This document shows, one piece after another, positions 29,607 to 38,227 of a stretch of DNA of 53,969 nt. The stretch spans positions 1 to 53,969 of the forward strand of contig JANXXO010000085.1 of the NCBI GenBank assembly GCA_025350565.1, written 5' to 3'. Source of the DNA: Acidimicrobiaceae bacterium. GTDB taxonomy: Bacteria; Actinomycetota; Acidimicrobiia; Acidimicrobiales; RAAP-2. Positions within the stretch are counted from its first letter, which is position 1. Every line of letters begins with the position of its first letter. The notes under the pieces were generated by a model, which made no database searches, was not told where the DNA came from, and saw nothing but the letters and a program-made list of their open reading frames with translations. Made by a program: the position numbers and the translations under genes.

Positions 29607-30581
29607 TCAGTGCAGCGGTTCTTGCAGCAGCTCGATCAATAGTTCGTGTGAAATGTTACGACCACTCGCAATAAATCCAATTCGCGAGGTGGTGTCGTCA
29701 ATGAGGTCATTCGTGATGGCGGCGTAGGAGGCCGCGGCCGAACCCTCGATCACGATGCCGTTGTTCTCGATGGTCTCGCGCACCGCTCGACGGATCTCGA
29801 TTTCGGGTACGAGCACTAGCGGCACGCCGTGGGTCGAAATCAACTCGTTGGTCACGGCTCCGTCGTCACCGCCGCCGGCCAATCCGTCCGCGATGGTCGG
29901 ACGGTGCACGACGTCGGCCATCGTGGCACCGCGAAGTACGTGAAACAGTGCCGCACTCTCCGCGGGCTGTACGCCGGTCAGTCGGATGTCGCTTCGTCCA
30001 TGGTGGTCACGCGCGATAAGGGCGCCCGACAACAAACCGCCTCCACCCACCGACACCACCAAGTGCTCGAGTTCGGGAGCCTGGAGCAGCAGTTCATCAA
30101 AGACGGTGGACTGACCGGCAATGACGTTGGCGTCGTTGAACGGCGAGATGAAGTGGATGGACCGCTGGTCGGCAAGTTCGAGCGCGTGCGCCTGCGCTTC
30201 GTCAAAGGACGTGCCGAACTGGATGAGTTCAATCATGTAGTTGCCGAGTTTTTTCACCTTCGCGGCCGATGCGTTCTCGGGGACCACCACCGTGGCGGGC
30301 ACCCCGAGAACGGACGACGCGTAGGCAATACCGAGACCATGGTTACCGGCCGACGCCGTGATGACCGCGCCGCCGGGATCGTCGCGACGTGCCGCGTCGA
30401 CGGAGGCCAGGGCCCCTCGAACCTTAAAGGAACCGGTGGGTTGCAGACTCTCCATCTTCACGAGCACCGCGCGGCCGCGCACGGTGATGGAAATGGTCGG
30501 GGTCGAAGAGAGTCGGTCGGACACGATACGCCGTGCCGCCTCCAACTGCTCGTTGGTTGGTGGCAACACGTGGCGAATCAT
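29607..30581 (-). CDS. threonine/serine dehydratase-like PLP enzyme (fold type II)
   Basis: 324 residues from the ATG at 30581; the frame is open far upstream but there it has no protein character. The PLP lysine is in PTGSFKVRGA (near 55), the asparagine loop is SAGNHGLGIAY and the phosphate-binding loop is SVGGGGLLSGAL. There is no C-terminal ACT domain, so it matches the short catabolic threonine dehydratase or serine racemase group, releasing ammonia and 2-oxobutyrate or pyruvate. A TAGGCT box lies only 3 nt before the ATG, closer than in other genes here, so the real start may be slightly downstream. Confidence 0.9.
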   Translation of the reverse strand: MIRHVLPPTNEQLEAARRIVSDRLSSTPTISITVRGRAVLVKMESLQPTGSFKVRGALASVDAARRDDPGGAVITASAGNHGLGIAYASSVLGVPATVVVPENASAAKVKKLGNYMIELIQFGTSFDEAQAHALELADQRSIHFISPFNDANVIAGQSTVFDELLLQAPELEHLVVSVGGGGLLSGALIARDHHGRSDIRLTGVQPAESAALFHVLRGATMADVVHRPTIADGLAGGGDDGAVTNELISTHGVPLVLVPEIEIRRAVRETIENNGIVIEGSAAASYAAITNDLIDDTTSRIGFIASGRNISHELLIELLQEPLH

Positions 30582-30627
30582 CCATGCCAGCCTACCGTCA
30601 GCGTTTTCAATGCTCGTAACCAGCGGG

Positions 30628-30633
30628 TAACGT
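30628..30633 (+). promoter_or_regulatory. -10 box for leaderless cadD-like transcript
   Basis: TAACGT ends exactly 6 nt before the GTG at 30640, favouring that codon over the TTG at 30637. Confidence 0.5.
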
Positions 30634-30639
30634 CGGTTG

Positions 30640-31209
30640 GTGCACACGATTCTTGGTGTCATCATCGTCGCACTGCTCGCGTACCTCGGGACGATGTTTG
30701 ACAATTTCTTCGCCTTCGCCGCGCAGTTACTCGTCACCGATCCCTCAAGATTTCGTCGCGTGAGTTGGGCGCAGGCGCTCGGCGTCGCTACCCTGCTCTC
30801 GCTCGCCGCGGCCATTGGGTCGTTCCTCACCCTCATTCCCTTGCCCTGGGTCGGTCTCTTGTCGCTCGCTCCCTTCGGTCTCGGCGTGTACGCCTTTCGA
30901 CAACGCGGCGTTGCCCCGCGCGAACAGTTCCGACGCGGTGCGCTCACCACCTTCGCGCTGACTTTGGCCCTGGGCGGCGACAACCTCGCCGTATGGATTC
31001 CGCTCCTTCGAGCCAATGGGCTCTTTCATGCGGTGGTGACGATCGCCATCTTTGCCCTACTGGAGTTCCTGTTCCTCGTGGGCGCGCAGTCATTGGTGCG
31101 TCACCCCCGAGTGGTGACCTGGGGTACGAAGCATGCCCCTTCAATGCTCCCGTGGGTGTATTTTGCGCTCGGCGTGTTGATCTTGATCGAGTGCCGTACC
31201 TTCCAGTGA
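30640..31209 (+). CDS. CadD-like cadmium resistance/cation transporter
   Basis: 189 residues with about five to six membrane helices. The GTMFDNFFAFAAQL segment near the start and ALGGDNLAVWIPLLR in the middle are the paired acidic Asp-Asn motifs of the CadD family (LysE superfamily), whose members export cadmium or protect against it. Length is close to that of known CadD proteins. Ion specificity is not proven. The GTG was chosen over the preceding TTG because of the -10 box spacing. The next gene starts 37 bp later. Confidence 0.85.
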   Translation: MHTILGVIIVALLAYLGTMFDNFFAFAAQLLVTDPSRFRRVSWAQALGVATLLSLAAAIGSFLTLIPLPWVGLLSLAPFGLGVYAFRQRGVAPREQFRRGALTTFALTLALGGDNLAVWIPLLRANGLFHAVVTIAIFALLEFLFLVGAQSLVRHPRVVTWGTKHAPSMLPWVYFALGVLILIECRTFQ

Positions 31210-31246
31210 GGTAGGCCGCGCACGCGGTGCCCGAGTAGCGTGGAGC

Positions 31247-32413
31247 GTGGCACAAAGTACCCCGAAGCAGACGCTACGACGCCTCACCATTATCGTGGCC
31301 ATCCAGTGGATGGGGGCCACGTTGGGACTCCCGCTGCTTCCGCTCTTCCTCGAACGCCACGGGGGCGGCCCCACGACCGTGGGCTTCGTCATGGCCTCGT
31401 TCTTCGTGGCCGGCGTCGGAACGCAGTTCATTCTGGGGCACCTCGCGGACCGATTCGGTCGTCGACTCATTTTGATCTTCAGCCTCATCGCTTACGGCGT
31501 CGCCAGCATGACCTACATCTTGCCCATCACGGCACCGTGGTTCGTCCTTGCGCGCGTCGTTCAAGGAGCGTCCGCCGGTGCCATTGAAGTTGCGTCATTG
31601 TCCGCGGTGGCTGCGCTCTTCTCCGAGAACGAACGGGGCCGCGCGGTCGCTCGCATCTTCGCCGCCCAGTTACTGGGCTTCGGCATCGGTCCGGTCGCGG
31701 GCGTGCTCGTGTCGGTGAAGGACCTCGGATGGGCCTTCTTCACGGCCGGCATCATTAGTTTCCTCGCCGCCATGGTCACCATGCGAACCTCGCTTGGGGA
31801 CCGCGCCTACGACCCGACGCCACTGCCGCGCATGCAGTGGAACCAGCAGTTGGTCGGGGCACTTTTCGCGGCGTGCGCCGCCGGTCTCACCATTGGCGTG
31901 TACGAGACCTGCTGGTCGCTCCTCATGCACGCCCATCACGCCTCCACCTTGCAAATACGACTGAGTTGGACGTTGTTCTGCATCCCGTGGGTCGTGCTGA
32001 GCGGGGTGGCAGGCCGGTTGGCCGACCACGCGAATCGTCGCACCATTGCGCTCGCCGGCCTACTCAACAATGCCCTCTTCCTCGCCATCTACCCGCACAT
32101 CCACAACAACGACGTGATGCTGTTCCTGGGTTCACTCGAGGCCGTGGGCGCCGCCCTCTCCATGCCCTCGATTTCGTCGCTGATGAGTCAGGGGGCCGTG
32201 CACCGCGAACTCAGCCGTCGCCAAGGTCTCTACGCCACCTCCAATACGGCGGCCCTCGCCGTGGCGGCCGGTGTGTCAGGCGTCCTCTTCACCGTGAACT
32301 CGGTGCTGCCATTCACGTTGATGGCCGTCGTGTCCTCGGCCTTGGCGTTGACGACCTTGTGGTGGTGGCGCCACGTCACGGGCAACATCAGTCGACTCGC
32401 CGTCGGGGATTAA
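31247..32413 (+). CDS. MFS transporter
   Basis: 388 residues, about 12 helices. Helix 1 (IVAIQWMGATLGLPLLPLFL) and the following motif A loop (ILGHLADRFGRRLILIFSL) are those of small-molecule exporters of the MFS_1 group. The central loop is short. Substrate unknown. GTG start with a TAGCGT box five bases upstream; GGAG directly before the start is too close to act as a ribosome site. Transcription ends at the strong hairpin at 32428-32459. Confidence 0.88.
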   Translation: MAQSTPKQTLRRLTIIVAIQWMGATLGLPLLPLFLERHGGGPTTVGFVMASFFVAGVGTQFILGHLADRFGRRLILIFSLIAYGVASMTYILPITAPWFVLARVVQGASAGAIEVASLSAVAALFSENERGRAVARIFAAQLLGFGIGPVAGVLVSVKDLGWAFFTAGIISFLAAMVTMRTSLGDRAYDPTPLPRMQWNQQLVGALFAACAAGLTIGVYETCWSLLMHAHHASTLQIRLSWTLFCIPWVVLSGVAGRLADHANRRTIALAGLLNNALFLAIYPHIHNNDVMLFLGSLEAVGAALSMPSISSLMSQGAVHRELSRRQGLYATSNTAALAVAAGVSGVLFTVNSVLPFTLMAVVSSALALTTLWWWRHVTGNISRLAVGD

Positions 32414-32427
32414 GTCGCCCGAATGAG

Positions 32428-32459
32428 AAAGGAGGGCGGCGCACGCGCCGCCCTCCTTT
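32428..32459. terminator. bidirectional hairpin terminator
   Basis: AAAGGAGGGCGGCG (32428-32441) pairs perfectly over 14 bp with 32446-32459. Loop of four. The A-run at one foot and T-run at the other suit termination in both directions between two convergent genes. Confidence 0.85.
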
Positions 32460-32478
32460 ACCGCACTACGTTGAGCGA

Positions 32479-34377
32479 CTAGCTCTTCCAGATTTGGTCC
32501 CAACGGGCCGATCCGGCGTCAGGGCTGAGGCAACGCGTCGTGCCGTCGCCGGCCGTTCCCGAAACCCAGTTCTGGACGCTCGATCGTGCCGCCCAGGCGT
32601 TCACCGTGGCGTCGAGGAACAGGTAGGTCTGGTTGGTGACGAAGCGGCGGTTCACCGTCTGCCAGGCCGCCTTCTGGGCCGCCGAGTTGGGCTTCGAGGC
32701 GAGGGCCGTGAGGAGCGCGCCTTCGATGACTGGGTCAGCCTGGTGAGCAAAGTTCACCGCGCCGGCAATCTGCGTGCCCGCGGGCAGTGCGCCCATGCCG
32801 AGTCCACCGGCCGCCAGGCCTGCCGTCGCCGACTGCGAGTCGAACCACACGTAGTTGAGGGACTGGTCGACCCCACCGAACTGGTTCCATCCCGCGCAGT
32901 CGTATTCGCCGTAAATCACGTTGTTAATCAACGTGCTCTGCACGAGGGAACGAGGCGTGACGTTGATGCCAATAGCCGCGAACTCTTGCTGGAAGAAGGC
33001 GAACTGCTTTTGCGCCGTGGCACTACCCGCCACGATGTCGATGACGAAGCTGACCGACGACACGTTGTTCTTGGCTTTGTAGGCAGCCACGAGTGACTTG
33101 GCCTTCGTGGGGTTGTACGACGGATAGCCAGGGTTCTTGTAGAACGGTGAGCTCTTACGGAAAATACCGTCAGCAACGACACCAACGCCGTTGTCAATAA
33201 CGCGGAAATAGGTCGCCCGATTGATCGCCATCGCGCAAGCGGTCCGGATGGACGCGTCGTTCAGCACCGGCTTCAACGTCGTGTCCCACTGCAAGGTGGA
33301 CGGGTTCACGGCCCCCATGGTCCCAATCCAGTCAGCCTGCTGCACGGGGGTCGGGGGAACCTTGCCCTGCAAGATGTACTGCAGGGAACCGGGCACCGCG
33401 GGGGCAAATTGACCAGCCCAGGCAAAGTACTGGTTCATGGTGCCGGTGTTGTTCACGATCAACATATTGAGGCCCGGGTCACGCGGCTGGGTGAGGTCCG
33501 TGACGACGCTCACGTGCTTCATCTTCTTGAGCGCGAGAATCTGGGGACCGTCTTGCTGAAGGATCATGTCGACGTCGCCGGCTTGCAACGCCTGGTTGCG
33601 TGCGGACGGGTCGACAATCGTCTTGAAGTGAATGTTGCTGAGGTACGGCAGGGCACGACCGTGCCCGTCCGTCTTCCAGTAGTTGGGATTCTTCACGAAC
33701 TGCGACTCGACCCCTACTTGCCATGTCTTCACCTTGAACGGCCCCGTACCAATGGGGTTGCCGGTGTAGGTCGACACGAAGGAACTCGGGTGCGCCATGT
33801 AGGCGATTTGCTGCTCGGCCAAGGTGACCGGGAAGGCCGAGAACGGAATCACCAGGTTGTACTGGACCGTGTACTCGCTGACTTTCGTCACCGACGCAAT
33901 AATCGGCTTGATGGCCAGACCGACAGTGGGGTTGGCATTGGCCGCCGTGTAGTTAGCCACGACAATGTCGGCGTTAAATGGGTCCCCATTGGTAAAGGTG
34001 ACCCCTTGGCGAAGGTTGATCGTCCATACCGTGTAGTTCGCGTTGTGAGAAGCCGACAGGGCCAACATCGGCAGCGCCACCTTCCCGTTCGCCGACATCA
34101 CGAAAAGAGGGTCGTACAGGGCGTTGGCCACGCAAAAGCCCGAGGCATCCAATTTTCCTTGTGCGCCGTTAAAAATGTGATAGTTCGGCACGTCGGAGAG
34201 AGTCCCGACGGTCAACGTCCCGCCACGCTTGGGCTTGCCAGTATTTACCCCGATGGCGCTCGCGCTGGCCGAGGCAGCAAGAAGATCATCAACGATCGTT
34301 CCGGCCATCGCGACACCACCGATAGTGGCAGCTGAGTGAGTTAAGAACGATCGACGATCGAACGTTGATGACATCAT
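32479..34377 (-). CDS. ABC transporter substrate-binding protein, family 5 (peptide-type), Tat-exported
   Basis: 632 residues. The N-terminus has a twin-arginine signal (DRRSFLTHSAATIGG, Arg8-Arg9, then a hydrophobic stretch), so the protein is probably exported folded. The mature part is a family 5 extracellular solute-binding protein: RGGTLTVG at the start, then NLRQGVTFTNGDPFNADIVV, GTGPFKVKTW and INRATYFRVIDNG-like segments. Such proteins bind oligopeptides, nickel or other ligands for an ABC importer. No permease or ATPase gene is adjacent, so it must serve a transporter encoded elsewhere. Starts at ATG 34377 or 34374. Confidence 0.92.
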   Translation of the reverse strand: MMSSTFDRRSFLTHSAATIGGVAMAGTIVDDLLAASASASAIGVNTGKPKRGGTLTVGTLSDVPNYHIFNGAQGKLDASGFCVANALYDPLFVMSANGKVALPMLALSASHNANYTVWTINLRQGVTFTNGDPFNADIVVANYTAANANPTVGLAIKPIIASVTKVSEYTVQYNLVIPFSAFPVTLAEQQIAYMAHPSSFVSTYTGNPIGTGPFKVKTWQVGVESQFVKNPNYWKTDGHGRALPYLSNIHFKTIVDPSARNQALQAGDVDMILQQDGPQILALKKMKHVSVVTDLTQPRDPGLNMLIVNNTGTMNQYFAWAGQFAPAVPGSLQYILQGKVPPTPVQQADWIGTMGAVNPSTLQWDTTLKPVLNDASIRTACAMAINRATYFRVIDNGVGVVADGIFRKSSPFYKNPGYPSYNPTKAKSLVAAYKAKNNVSSVSFVIDIVAGSATAQKQFAFFQQEFAAIGINVTPRSLVQSTLINNVIYGEYDCAGWNQFGGVDQSLNYVWFDSQSATAGLAAGGLGMGALPAGTQIAGAVNFAHQADPVIEGALLTALASKPNSAAQKAAWQTVNRRFVTNQTYLFLDATVNAWAARSSVQNWVSGTAGDGTTRCLSPDAGSARWDQIWKS

Positions 34378-34490
34378 TGTCCTGCTTTCCCCCTGGAGTA
34401 CCCGCCTTGTGCAGGTGCTCCTTCTGGTGGCAACTTAGCAAGAACCCATCAGAAAAAAAGTTCACACAACAAAACCTTCATACGGGTGAA

Positions 34491-34534
34491 TTCCGGGGCC
34501 TGGCGGGTAGGGCTCCGCCCGCCGGGCCCCGGAA
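34491..34534. repeat. 17-bp inverted repeat
   Basis: 34491-34507 (TTCCGGGGCCTGGCGGG) pairs with 34518-34534, with one T-G wobble in plus-strand RNA and a 10-nt loop. No T-tract follows on either strand, so it may be a structural element rather than a terminator. It lies about 115 bp upstream of the binding-protein start. Confidence 0.6.
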
Positions 34535-34843
34535 ACCGTGCGGTGGCGTGCTTATTTACGGCCACGGGACAGACCGGCGAGTGCGCGCTCACGAAATCCC
34601 AGTGCGCGAATGATGAACTTTTGGCTGGCGCGAACGCGCCGTGCCAAGCGTGGAGAGTTCTTCTCACGCCTCTCAGCGGTCGATAATCCAAACGTTTTCA
34701 TCCTGCACGCTTCGAATGAGAACACGCTGTGAGAGCCCTGTGCGGCTCATTAAAGCTCGCCCAACGAAAGATGTGCATTCTTCATCACGGAAGGGGGTTG
34801 TCGCGCCACGCGAGGACGGGCGCCATCGCAGGGACCGCGCGCG

Positions 34844-34888
34844 AAAAAAGCAGGGCCCGGACGGAAGGGGAGACCGTCCAGGCCCTGC
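34844..34888 (-). terminator. rho-independent terminator with U-tract
   Basis: On the minus strand a 15-bp stem (34888-34874 with 34864-34850, one U-G wobble) is followed directly by CTTTTTT. The T-tract is on the minus side only, so it ends transcripts from the DUF5666-like gene at 34982. Confidence 0.85.
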
Positions 34889-34913
34889 GGGTACTTCGGG
34901 ATGCGAACTACGT

Positions 34914-34950
34914 CAGGGTCCAGGCAGCTGGGAGGACCGCCTGGACCCTG
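34914..34950 (-). repeat. second hairpin between the gene end and the terminator
   Basis: CAGGGTCCAGGC (34914-34925) pairs perfectly with 34939-34950 around a 13-nt loop. It lies between the stop at 34982 and the main terminator, so the transcript would end in two tandem hairpins. The two stems share a CAGG/CCTG-rich composition. Confidence 0.6.
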
Positions 34951-34981
34951 GGAACTGGTGACTTCGTCGATAGTGCGGTTC

Positions 34982-35698
34982 TTAGGAAGGAAGGGGCGCG
35001 AAGGGACGACCATCGGGTCCTGCGCCGGCGTCACGACCGGACCCCGGACCAGGGCCAAGGCCCGAAGAAGGTTGACCAATACCCACCGACGCGGCCTCGA
35101 TCGTGGTCGAAGTGGCGCCAAACGTGCCCTTGGCGAAGACGAATGAGCCCACCGTGACGTCGCTCAGTGACGCGGCCACCCCAGATTTGGCGAAGGTGGT
35201 CGCGTTGGTGACGTCAATCGTGCCGGTCCTACCGTGCGGACCGGCGACAGATATTGTGCTGGCGCTCACCGCCGTGACTCGCCCGGCTACGTCCGCCGGC
35301 ACGATGTCGATCGACGAAGCGGACCCTGCGTCTACCGAACTGACGGTGATGTGCACGTTGTCGCCCAGAGCGAGGGCCGTGAGCATCGAAGGGGAACGGT
35401 CCTTGGTCACCGTGGTGGATGACGAGACGGCGTAGGTGGACGAGGTGCCGTCACGATTGAGAACGGTGATCGCCGAACTGGTAAGGCCAGTCGCGTCGCC
35501 GCCCACGTCCGAACATTCATTGGGTCGTGGGTCGTTCTGGACTGACGTGGCCAAACGAGGGGCCTCGACGTGAGTGGACCTCGGCGAGTGGGCGGACGAA
35601 CTGGCACCGGCGACGCCGGCCCCGATGACGAACACGCCCAGCACTACGGCGCTCGGCGCGCCCAGAAACCTCGACAGCCTCTTTTGGGGAGAAATCAT
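34982..35698 (-). CDS. secreted DUF5666-like protein
   Basis: 238 residues. A signal peptide (about 1-33: basic start, then VVLGVFVIGAGVAGASSS) precedes Ser/Thr/Val-rich beta repeats: a GDNVHITVSSVDAGSASSIDIVPADVAGRVTAVSASTISVAG block, then a second similar block with VGSFVFAKGTF. This repeating 'tvdsdg... vgd.V.v.g' pattern is typical of DUF5666 domains, small exported beta-barrel-like units of unknown role. The tail is Gly/Pro-rich and probably disordered. It ends in tandem hairpins and a terminator and is divergent from the cytosine permease gene. Confidence 0.8.
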   Translation of the reverse strand: MISPQKRLSRFLGAPSAVVLGVFVIGAGVAGASSSAHSPRSTHVEAPRLATSVQNDPRPNECSDVGGDATGLTSSAITVLNRDGTSSTYAVSSSTTVTKDRSPSMLTALALGDNVHITVSSVDAGSASSIDIVPADVAGRVTAVSASTISVAGPHGRTGTIDVTNATTFAKSGVAASLSDVTVGSFVFAKGTFGATSTTIEAASVGIGQPSSGLGPGPGSGRDAGAGPDGRPFAPLPS

Positions 35699-35926
35699 TG
35701 GGACCCGCTTTCTGACTCGACGGGAGGGTTATCGAGACATCGCCATCTTCCACGTCGACCATGTGGACGCCATTGGGACGGGGTAAGAAGAAAATAAAAC
35801 TCCTCTTTGATCACCAAAGGTTCACCAACCCTTCATCCGTGTACTGATTTCGTGCATACTGGGCGCGTACGAGTAGCACCTCACAGCGTCGTGTCCGGTG
35901 CACCATCAACGGGGAGGACCACCACA
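35699..35926. promoter_or_regulatory. divergent control region between the secreted protein and the cytosine permease
   Basis: 228 bp without a protein-like frame. An inverted repeat CTTTG-ATCAC-CAAAG lies at 35805-35819. On the plus strand TTCATC (35832-35837) and CATACT (35855-35860), 17 bp apart, could be a weak promoter for the permease. Confidence 0.35.
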
Positions 35927-37480
35927 GTGGCAACAGGCATCGACTCTCGAGAAGGATCGTTTGACGATCAAGCGTTCCAAGTCGAACAACGGGGCATCGA
36001 TTTCGTCCCGGAAAACGAACGGTGGGCGACGCCGCGCAATATCGGTGCCCTGTGGGCCGGCACCTCCATCAACGTTGAATACTTCATTTACGGCGCACTA
36101 TTGATGGGATTTGGCTTTAGTTTCTACACCGCACTCATCATCATTGTGCTCGGCAATATCTCGTACTTTCTACTCGGTTTGGCGTCACTGCAAGGCCCCG
36201 AAACCGGTACGACGGCCTTCGCGATTAGTCGCGCGCCCTTCGGCACACGGGGATCTCGACTGGTCAGTTTCTTCAATTGGATTACCCAGCTGGGTTTTGA
36301 AACGGAAGGACTCATTCTCATCGTGGGCGCGGCGTTGGTCCTCTCCCAGATGGCCGGTATCCATACGTCAAGTGCCTTGAAAGTTGTCTACATCATTCTC
36401 GCCGCGGCCATCCAAGCCGTGATGCCCTACCTGGGTCACGCCACCATGGTCAAGGTCCTTCGTGCCCTCATCATTCCCTTCGGTGCGATTTTCGTGTTGC
36501 TGGCGTATTACGACTTACGACACGGCGCGGGCAGCTTCAAAGCCACCTTTGGCGGCTGGCAGCTCTTCACGGCCGGTCTCGCGTTCACCTTCGCCCTCTC
36601 TGGACTCGGATGGACCGAGTGCGGCAACGACTACACGCGCTACATTCCGCGCGACGCGAGCAAAAAATCGATCGTGGGTTGGATGTTCATCGGTACGGCG
36701 ATACCCGAGATATTCATGATGATTTTGGGCGCGGCGACCTTTACCTTCGTATCCACGGGGGCCGAGTTCACGGCCTGGAACGGATCGAACCCTTTCGAAG
36801 CACTCCACATCCAGCACACAATTCCGAGTTGGGTGGTCGCGATTTTCCTCATATTCGCCATTGTCCAGCTCTTCGGCATTAACTCGCTGGACCTGTACTC
36901 TTCGGGCGTATCGCTCCAAGCCATGGGACTGCGGCTCAAGCGCTACCAGGCGGTGGTGCTCGACAGTTTCCTCGCCTGCGGCCTGACCATCTGGGCGATG
37001 TTCCAGTCGACCTTCTCGCTCTACATGAAAGAGTTCGTGGGCGTCATCATCGTGTGGATCGCCCCGTGGCTCGGTATCTACATCATGGACTGGATCCTGC
37101 GTAAGTTCCGCTACAACGCCGCCGAACTCCAACGTACCGACAAGGATGGTCTCTACTACGTGGGAGCGAGCGGCATCAATTGGAACGCCATCGTGGCGTT
37201 CTTCGTCGGCATGGTCTGCGCCACCATTGCCTTCTCCAAGGCGCCCCCGCCCGTCAACTTCCCCTTCCATTGGATGACCCCGGTCTCGAACCACTACGGC
37301 GGCGCGTGTGGTGGCGCACTCGTGCACGGCGTCTGCACCGTCGGTTGGTACGGCGGTGCCGACTTCTCGGTGCCCACCGGGATCCTGGTCGCCGCCCTCG
37401 TCTACTTCGGGCTGGAAAAGGTGACGGGCAACGTGACGCGTCAGGTGCAGCGACAAAAAGAACTCGAACCCACTCGCTGA
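35927..37480 (+). CDS. NCS1-family cytosine/purine permease
   Basis: 517 residues from the GTG at 35927, picked because GGAGGA lies 8 nt upstream; the frame extends further upstream without protein character. About 12 membrane helices. The start NERWATPRNIGALWAGTSINVEYFIYGALLM and the helix 6 region SGLGWTECGNDYTRYIP are NCS1 signatures. Members import cytosine, uracil, allantoin or purines with protons or sodium. The nearby cytosine deaminase and uracil phosphoribosyltransferase genes make cytosine the best guess for the substrate. Confidence 0.88.
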   Translation: MATGIDSREGSFDDQAFQVEQRGIDFVPENERWATPRNIGALWAGTSINVEYFIYGALLMGFGFSFYTALIIIVLGNISYFLLGLASLQGPETGTTAFAISRAPFGTRGSRLVSFFNWITQLGFETEGLILIVGAALVLSQMAGIHTSSALKVVYIILAAAIQAVMPYLGHATMVKVLRALIIPFGAIFVLLAYYDLRHGAGSFKATFGGWQLFTAGLAFTFALSGLGWTECGNDYTRYIPRDASKKSIVGWMFIGTAIPEIFMMILGAATFTFVSTGAEFTAWNGSNPFEALHIQHTIPSWVVAIFLIFAIVQLFGINSLDLYSSGVSLQAMGLRLKRYQAVVLDSFLACGLTIWAMFQSTFSLYMKEFVGVIIVWIAPWLGIYIMDWILRKFRYNAAELQRTDKDGLYYVGASGINWNAIVAFFVGMVCATIAFSKAPPPVNFPFHWMTPVSNHYGGACGGALVHGVCTVGWYGGADFSVPTGILVAALVYFGLEKVTGNVTRQVQRQKELEPTR

Positions 37481-37495
37481 AGCTCCTGGGCCATC

Positions 37496-37537
37496 GGCCA
37501 ACGAATTTTCGGAGAACGCTCCGCGGATTCGTTGGCC
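37496..37537. terminator. hairpin terminator between convergent genes
   Basis: GGCCAACGAAT (37496-37506) pairs with 37527-37537 over 11 bp, with an inner CGGAG/CTCCG stem (37510-37514 with 37519-37523). No long T-run. It separates the permease from the convergent phosphoribosyltransferase. Confidence 0.65.
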
Positions 37538-37596
37538 TGCGCACGATCAAACGGTGAAGTCACCGCGACGATGCGTTACATCGCCAACGGCCCTCG

Positions 37597-38205
37597 TCAA
37601 CCGTTCCAGTCTTCGACGAGTCCGCCCGCGCCGTCGGGGCGAAACACGGGAATTGACCCGAGCGCGCGCACCAGTCGAGCGTCCTCGCCGAGCGAGGTGC
37701 GCCAAAGCGACCCTTCGGTGACCAGGGTCCCGATCACCACAATGTCGGCTCCCACCCCGCGTAGGAGCCGTAAGGCCGTCCCGGTGGACGCGCCGGTCGA
37801 TATGACGTCGTCCACGATCGCCACTCGCTTACCGGCCACGTCTTTGATGCGCGCGCGGTCGAACAAGAGTCGCTGGTCGGCGTCGGTGGTAATCGAGCGC
37901 ACCGACTCGCTCACGGCGTCGGCGAGGTGAATCTTGGGGGTCTTGTGCAATATCACGTACTGATCAAGGCCAAGGTGGCGCGTCACTTCGACCACGACCG
38001 GTATGCCCATCGTCGCCACGGTCGCCACGATGTCCACCTTGTAGGGACGAAGGATGTCGGCTAACTCCGCGCCCGCCGTTGACATGAACGCCACGCCCAT
38101 GTCAACGGTGATGAGCAGGGCGAGGGCGAGGTCCTCGTTGAGCGACACCAGGGGAAGTTCGACGTGCTGGGCGCCAATGTCGACGGAGTACGTGCGTTCA
38201 CCCAC
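37597..38205 (-). CDS. phosphoribosyltransferase, purine (Apt-like) type
   Basis: 202 residues. The PRPP-binding loop VAIVDDVISTGAS is at 128-140, with a hydrophobic strand then paired acidic residues, the signature of type I phosphoribosyltransferases. Upstream, KVDIVATVATMGIPVVVEVTRHLGLDQYVILHKTPK is the segment shared with adenine and xanthine phosphoribosyltransferases. It would form a nucleotide from a free base and PRPP. The base is not certain; adenine, hypoxanthine or xanthine are possible. GTG start; divergent by 22 bp from the cytosine deaminase gene. Confidence 0.85.
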   Translation of the reverse strand: MGERTYSVDIGAQHVELPLVSLNEDLALALLITVDMGVAFMSTAGAELADILRPYKVDIVATVATMGIPVVVEVTRHLGLDQYVILHKTPKIHLADAVSESVRSITTDADQRLLFDRARIKDVAGKRVAIVDDVISTGASTGTALRLLRGVGADIVVIGTLVTEGSLWRTSLGEDARLVRALGSIPVFRPDGAGGLVEDWNG

Positions 38206-38213
38206 GATGCTGG

Positions 38214-38221
38214 AGCATACT
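38214..38221. promoter_or_regulatory. overlapping divergent -10 boxes
   Basis: AGCATACT holds CATACT on the plus strand (38216-38221, 6 nt before the ATG at 38228) and TATGCT on the minus strand (38219-38214, 8 nt before the GTG at 38205). The two promoters therefore cannot easily be used at once. Confidence 0.45.
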
Positions 38222-38227
38222 TAATCG

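Larger units (their letters stand above)
34378..34981. other. 604-bp non-coding stretch with three strong hairpins
   Basis: No frame here looks like protein. It holds three long inverted repeats (34491-34534, 34844-34888, 34914-34950), each listed separately. The part just upstream of the binding-protein gene (34378-34490) is the likely site of its promoter, but no clear -35/-10 pair is visible. Confidence 0.6.

Noticed and set aside
31141-31488. Minus-strand frame opposite the cadD-like and MFS genes
   Set aside because: Basic, low-complexity translation; both plus-strand membrane proteins are convincing.
34729-35157. Plus-strand frame of 142 codons in the hairpin region
   Set aside because: Overlaps the terminator and the secreted-protein gene, and its composition is not protein-like.
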